A DNA stretch of 64,000 bases from Shewanella intestini (GTDB lineage: Bacteria; Pseudomonadota; Gammaproteobacteria; Enterobacterales; Shewanellaceae), in NCBI RefSeq assembly GCF_018221465.1, contig NZ_JAAIKR010000004.1:203389-267388 (forward strand), read 5' to 3'. Both the position numbers and the translations under genes were made by a program. The notes beneath the pieces were generated by a model, which did no database searches, was not told the DNA's origin, and saw nothing but the letters and a program-made list of their open reading frames with translations. This document shows, in pieces, positions 59,819-64,000 of the stretch (its first letter is position 1; each line of letters opens with the position of its first letter).

Positions 59819-62671
59819 ATGGTGAATCAAAGTAACAAGGTCTTATCTGCACAATTATGTGTTGTAGCAGAACGTTACTGGATACGACTCTGCGAGGTTT
59901 GGCCACAAGCGCAACAACAGCTTACTCAAAACCAACAACAACAATTACAACAGGTTTTTGGACTAAGTGATTATATCGGCGAACAACTTTGTCGCCACCC
60001 CGAATGGATTGGCCCCTTATTTGATGGATTACTCACAACCGTCAATCGCAACGACTTTGATAACCAATTACAGCAGTTATTATCACCGGTTACCCATGAA
60101 GATAATGTTAAAACAGTATTAAGGCTATATAGAAATCAGCAAATGGTGCGCTTAGCTTGGCGTGATTTTATGGGGTACTCCTCAGTTGAGGATGCGTTGC
60201 TGGACTTATCTGCCTTAGCTGAGGCATTGGTTATAGCGGCAAGAGACTGGGTTTATCAAGACATGTGCCGTCAACTTGGTACGCCAATGGATAGTGAAGG
60301 TAACCCGCAACCTTTATTGATTTTAGGTATGGGGAAGTTAGGTGGCCGCGAATTAAATTTTTCATCTGATATTGATCTTATTTTTACTTTTCCTGAGCAT
60401 GGCGAAACCCAAGGTGGTCGCAGAGCACTGGCCAATCAGCAGTTTTTTATTCGTATGGGGCAACGCTTAGTTAATGTGTTAGATCAAATTACCCTTGATG
60501 GCTTTGTGTTTCGTGTCGATATGCGGCTGCGCCCATATGGTGAGTCTGGGCCGTTAGTGGTCAGTTTTAGCGGGTTAGAAGACTATTACCAAGAACAAGG
60601 GCGAGACTGGGAACGTTATGCCATGGTCAAAGCGCGTGTCTTGGGACCATGGACGCATTATAGTGATGAGCTGCAACAATTATTAAGGCCGTTTGTTTAT
60701 CGTCGTTATATCGACTTCTCTGCTATTGAGTCACTGCGAAAAATGAAACGCTTAATTGCTCAAGAGGTTAGACGTAGGCAGTTAAGTGACAACATTAAAC
60801 TGGGCGCAGGTGGCATCCGTGAAGTGGAGTTTGTGGTACAAAGCTTTCAGTTAATTCGTGGTGGCCGAGAACCTGACTTACGCCAACAAAGCATTTTTGG
60901 CGCGGTTGATACCTTGTACAACTTGGGGCAACTAGAGTATTTGGCCGTTGATGAGTTAAAACACAGCTATGTATTTTTACGCCGTGTTGAGAATTTACTG
61001 CAAGCGATAAATGATCAACAAACACAGACCTTGCCGAATAACCCGCTAGACTGGCAGCGCTTATGTTATGTGTTAGATGCCGATGATGAGGCGCAGCTGC
61101 GCCAAAAAGTGGCTGCAGCCATGGCCATTATTCATCGCCATTTTAATGCCACAGTTGGTGGGGACGAGCATCATGATCAGCAAGAACCATGGACACATGT
61201 CATTTGGGATGTGTGCGACGATGACGATGCTTTATCGCTATTGGCTGAACATCAAGTTGAAGACGAGCGTATCTGGTTGTTATTGAAAACATGGCGGGCA
61301 ACGGTGCTTAAACGCGCTATTGGCCCGCGTGGACGTGAAACGCTTGATAAATTAATGCCTAAATTACTTGAAGAAATACTGCAACTTACGCAACCTAGCA
61401 GTGCTTTTGAACCCGTGTCGATGGTGCTCGATAAAATCCTGACTCGAACCACGTATTTAGAGTTATTGTGTGAAAATCCCGGCGCGCGTCAGCAATTGGT
61501 GCGTTTATGTAGCGCGAGTCCATGGATTGCTAAAGAACTGGCTAATTTCCCGATGCTGCTCGATGAATTAATCGACCCTGCGCAGCTTTACGACACCACT
61601 TCTATTGATGATTACCCAAGCGAGCTGCGCCAATACCTGTTACGTGTGCCAGAAGATGACATGGAACAACAAATGGAAGCATTGCGGCAGTTTAAGTTGT
61701 CGCAACAGCTTAAAATCGCTGCGGCAGATGTCACTGGGGTGCTGCCGGTGATGGAAGTAAGCGATCATTTAACATTTTTAGCTGAAGCTATTATCGAGCA
61801 AGTGGTCTTGCAAGCATGGCATCAAGTAGCTGAACGTCATGGTGTACCCGCGCAAATGAATGTGTCAAATATGGGCTTTGCGATTGTCGGTTACGGCAAA
61901 CTTGGCGGTATTGAGCTGGGTTATGGCTCGGACTTAGATTTAGTGTTTTTGCATGATAAATTACCCGCGGGTTGTACTGACGGTAAGAAACCGATTGATA
62001 GCCATCATTTTTATTTAAAGTTAGCTCAGCGGATTATTCATTTATTTGCTACCCGTACTAACTCGGGAGAATTGTACGAAGTTGACATGCGTTTGCGACC
62101 ATCAGGCTCGTCAGGGTTGCTCGTCAGTGAAATCGCTCGCTTTGGTGAATACCAAGCAACAGAAGCGTGGACATGGGAACACCAAGCGTTAGTGCGCTCA
62201 AGGTTTGTGTTTGGTAGCGATGCACTGGCTGGGCAGTTTAGTCAGCTACGAGCCAAGGTATTACAAGAACCAAGAGCAACCGATGAACTGGCAAAAAATG
62301 TTCGTGAGATGCGTTTAAAAATGCGAGAACACTTGTTAAAAGTGGATAAAAACAGTTTTGATTTAAAACAAAGTCCTGGCGGAATCGCTGATATTGAGTT
62401 TATTGCTCAATTTATGGTGTTGGCACATTCCAATCAACAGCGCGATTTAACCATGTGGTCTGATAACGTGCGGATATTTGAGGCGTTAGCTGAGTTTGAA
62501 CTGATGGAGTTTGCTGAAGTACAACTGCTGACACAAACCTATTGTCAGCTGCGAGATGCTAACCATGAACTTACGTTACAACAGAAAAAAGGTGTGGTTA
62601 ATATTGAAAGGTTTGCTGAACAAACTGAACAAATAAAGCGGATATATCAACACTATTTAGCGAGTGAATAA
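59819..62671 (+). CDS. glnE: Bifunctional glutamine synthetase adenylyltransferase/deadenylase
   Basis: Controls glutamine synthetase by adding or removing AMP under nitrogen control. The 950-aa product has two nucleotidyltransferase halves, with [20 protein letters not shown] (deadenylase side) and [20 protein letters not shown] (adenylase side), and a connecting helical region. E. coli GlnE has 946 aa. It is divergent from the lipoprotein gene and shares its upstream region. Confidence 0.97.
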   Translation: MVNQSNKVLSAQLCVVAERYWIRLCEVWPQAQQQLTQNQQQQLQQVFGLSDYIGEQLCRHPEWIGPLFDGLLTTVNRNDFDNQLQQLLSPVTHEDNVKTVLRLYRNQQMVRLAWRDFMGYSSVEDALLDLSALAEALVIAARDWVYQDMCRQLGTPMDSEGNPQPLLILGMGKLGGRELNFSSDIDLIFTFPEHGETQGGRRALANQQFFIRMGQRLVNVLDQITLDGFVFRVDMRLRPYGESGPLVVSFSGLEDYYQEQGRDWERYAMVKARVLGPWTHYSDELQQLLRPFVYRRYIDFSAIESLRKMKRLIAQEVRRRQLSDNIKLGAGGIREVEFVVQSFQLIRGGREPDLRQQSIFGAVDTLYNLGQLEYLAVDELKHSYVFLRRVENLLQAINDQQTQTLPNNPLDWQRLCYVLDADDEAQLRQKVAAAMAIIHRHFNATVGGDEHHDQQEPWTHVIWDVCDDDDALSLLAEHQVEDERIWLLLKTWRATVLKRAIGPRGRETLDKLMPKLLEEILQLTQPSSAFEPVSMVLDKILTRTTYLELLCENPGARQQLVRLCSASPWIAKELANFPMLLDELIDPAQLYDTTSIDDYPSELRQYLLRVPEDDMEQQMEALRQFKLSQQLKIAAADVTGVLPVMEVSDHLTFLAEAIIEQVVLQAWHQVAERHGVPAQMNVSNMGFAIVGYGKLGGIELGYGSDLDLVFLHDKLPAGCTDGKKPIDSHHFYLKLAQRIIHLFATRTNSGELYEVDMRLRPSGSSGLLVSEIARFGEYQATEAWTWEHQALVRSRFVFGSDALAGQFSQLRAKVLQEPRATDELAKNVREMRLKMREHLLKVDKNSFDLKQSPGGIADIEFIAQFMVLAHSNQQRDLTMWSDNVRIFEALAEFELMEFAEVQLLTQTYCQLRDANHELTLQQKKGVVNIERFAEQTEQIKRIYQHYLASE

Positions 62672-63062
62672 CGCACTGATTTTACATGTTCAAGCTACAT
62701 AAGTTGAGCTTTGCCAAGGCTGGGATTGCATCTGTTACTGGCTTTAAGTTTAAGCCGCTTTTTATCGTTTTTTGATGTGACAGATAGCAGTCACATTAAG
62801 ACATCATCACGAAGAATATGTCAGTCTAATGTCGCTTAAAAAGCATTTAACCTCACAACCTTAAATGCATTTTTAATGCGCAGATGTCGACAACCACTGC
62901 AAAGACAAAGGCTTATTGTTGCAAGTGCCAGCTAAATAAACATGCCATTAGTGAATTACAGTTAAATCCCTTAGAATATGCCACATTAGCAATACACTTG
63001 TTGTGGTTGTCGATTAATCATTATCATCACAATTGCTCTGATCTTTTAAATAGGTTCTTCCA
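62672..63062. other. Gene-free region between glnE and holD
   Basis: 391 bp. It holds a short terminator-like hairpin (GGCTT / AAGCC, 62741-62757, then T-rich) and a 7-bp inverted pair ATGTGAC / GTCACAT (62775-62796). An open frame at 62884-63084 overlaps holD and looks spurious. Nothing else is recognised. Confidence 0.5.
62741..62774 (+). terminator. Weak terminator after glnE
   Basis: Stem GGCTT / AAGCC with a 7-base loop, followed by CTTTTTATCGTTTTTT. Confidence 0.45.
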
Positions 63063-63425
63063 ATGGATAAAAACGCATTTTTAGATGCTATGAATGTCTC
63101 TAGATGGCGCAGTGCTGACACGCCAGGTAAACCTTATTTAGTGCTGCATGATTTAGATGCTGATATGAGCAATAATCAGCTATTAACCCAAGTGCTTAAA
63201 CTACTTAATGTTGACTTAGAACAGTGTGAGTTTGACTGTAAGCCCATCTCTGGGATGCAAGTTGTGTGGGATATGCGCAAAGTAAAAATGCGCCCTCGTG
63301 TCGCTTGGGTGGTGACATCCCCCTTAGCAGATATTTTGCCAAATGCTGATGAAAAACAACAATTATGGCAGCAAGTGGTCACTCACCTTAATCAACAAAC
63401 CAGCGAGAGTGCAGCACATGCTTAA
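63063..63425 (+). CDS. holD: DNA polymerase III psi subunit
   Basis: Small subunit that links the clamp loader to SSB through chi. The 120-aa product fits the weakly conserved HolD pattern (short N-terminal helix NAFLDAMNVSRWR, then a mixed alpha/beta fold, LWQQVVTHLNQ near the end). The best support is position: rimI overlaps its 3' end by 8 bases, as in other gammaproteobacteria. Confidence 0.78.
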   Translation: MDKNAFLDAMNVSRWRSADTPGKPYLVLHDLDADMSNNQLLTQVLKLLNVDLEQCEFDCKPISGMQVVWDMRKVKMRPRVAWVVTSPLADILPNADEKQQLWQQVVTHLNQQTSESAAHA

Positions 63426-63870
63426 TATCACCATTGACACATTAACCCAGGCTGATGTTGCTCAAATGGCTAGGGTTGAATCAGCGGCACATTTACACCC
63501 TTGGAGCCAAGCCAGTTTGGCTGATTGTTTTGGGCGCTTATATCGCGTCATTGGTGCTTGGGATCAACAAGGTTCAGCTTTACTCGGTTTTGCAATCGTG
63601 CAACAAATACTCGATGAAGTGACACTCATGGATATTTGTGTGCAGCCGCAATCTCAAGGCTTAGGCATTGGTAAGTTGTTGTTAACAAATGTGATTGAAC
63701 AAGCCAAAGCGCACAATGGCGCGCTGATTATGCTGGAAGTTCGTGAGTCTAACCTCGGTGCGATTGGTTTGTATACCGCCCAAGGCTTTAAACAAACTGG
63801 GCTGAGAAAGGATTATTACCCAACAGCAGATGGTCACGAGCCTGCTTTGTTGATGGATTATATGCTGTAA
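63418..63870 (+). CDS. rimI: Ribosomal-protein-alanine N-acetyltransferase RimI
   Basis: GNAT acetyltransferase that modifies the N-terminal alanine of S18. The 150-aa product has the acetyl-CoA loop QPQSQGLGIGKLLL and the family motifs LEVRESNLGAIGLYTAQGF and RKDYYP. The ATG at 63418 fits the family length (E. coli 148 aa) and overlaps holD. Confidence 0.93.
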   Translation: MLNITIDTLTQADVAQMARVESAAHLHPWSQASLADCFGRLYRVIGAWDQQGSALLGFAIVQQILDEVTLMDICVQPQSQGLGIGKLLLTNVIEQAKAHNGALIMLEVRESNLGAIGLYTAQGFKQTGLRKDYYPTADGHEPALLMDYML

Positions 63871-63929
63871 ATTCGCCTTGATAAAATGAAATGAGCTATT
63901 TGAGAAATTATCAGCCAAGTTAGCATCAT

Positions 63930-64000
63930 GATAAGCAGATAAGCAGATAAGCAGATAAGCAGATAAGCAGATAAGCAGATAAGCAGATAAGCAGATAAGC
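63930..64000. repeat. 8-bp tandem repeat array, unit GATAAGCA (cut by window end)
   Basis: Eight perfect copies and seven bases of a ninth, running to the last base of the window, 60 bp after rimI. Written as GCAGATAA, the unit differs at one base from the complement of the array at 31532-31635. Confidence 0.96.

Noticed and set aside
62775-62796. CRP site in the glnE-holD gap (TGTGAC ... GTCACA)
   Set aside because: The TGTGA and TCACA halves are 10 bp apart, whereas CRP needs 6.
62884-63084. 66-aa reading frame before holD
   Set aside because: No ribosome binding site, overlaps holD in another frame, and composition (many His, Cys, Leu) does not look coding.

Overview
The window looks like one stretch of core chromosome from a marine gammaproteobacterium of the Shewanella lineage (order Alteromonadales). 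The grounds are protein similarity recalled for miaA-hfq-hflX-hflK-hflC, petABC-sspAB, argD-astA-astD, crp and glnE, the gene orders, and the moderately AT-rich composition. No tRNA, rRNA, CRISPR array, insertion sequence or prophage gene is visible. The species call is inference; no search was run.

Layout. 1-4.6 kb: tRNA modification, the RNA chaperone Hfq, the HflX GTPase and the HflKC membrane complex. 5.0-8.8 kb: cytochrome bc1 (petABC) and stringent starvation proteins SspA/SspB. 8.8-18.3 kb: pabA, a lipoprotein S9 peptidase, an HDOD protein, then arginine/ornithine metabolism (argD/astC, astA, astD) and a DUF1338 protein. 18.5-21.6 kb (minus): a PhoP/PhoQ-like two-component operon led by a PepSY protein, then crp. 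21.9-27.8 kb: a Sel1-repeat protein, prkB-yheU-yheT, and a Tat-targeted small subunit with a GMC dehydrogenase. 28.1-30.8 kb: arsR-gap-arsJ, an operon type known for organoarsenical efflux. 31-36.5 kb: yheS (ABC-F), yheV, a threonine-aldolase-family enzyme and small envelope proteins. 36.8-42.7 kb (minus): sfsA-dksA-gluQ-pcnB-folK-panB-panC, the E. coli order. 42.9-52.6 kb: pepB, a gene-free kilobase, a GGDEF/EAL protein, hrpB and mrcB. 52.8-59.7 kb (minus): an envelope cluster with a lipoprotein, a DUF350 protein, a membrane-fused spermidine-synthase-like protein, DUF2170, PspA, DUF2491, a small duplicated protein and a K+ channel. 59.8-63.9 kb: glnE, holD, rimI.

The part most worth a second look is the PspA/polyamine/DUF350 cluster. 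It resembles the E. coli yjfIJKL locus, but carries a spermidine-synthase-like gene and no glutathionylspermidine-synthase-like gene. An exact 13-bp palindrome, GACATAATATGTC, occurs three times, only at this cluster. Two copies sit in the same register on the -35 hexamers of two predicted promoters, which implies a dedicated repressor. The small 108-aa protein in the operon has two tandem ribbon-helix-helix-like repeats and is a candidate for it.

Other unusual points: four intergenic arrays of 8- or 9-bp tandem repeats with related units; pcnB appears to use an ATT start like its E. coli orthologue; hrpB has its Walker A motif upstream of any canonical start codon; several long unexplained inverted repeats lie in intergenic DNA.
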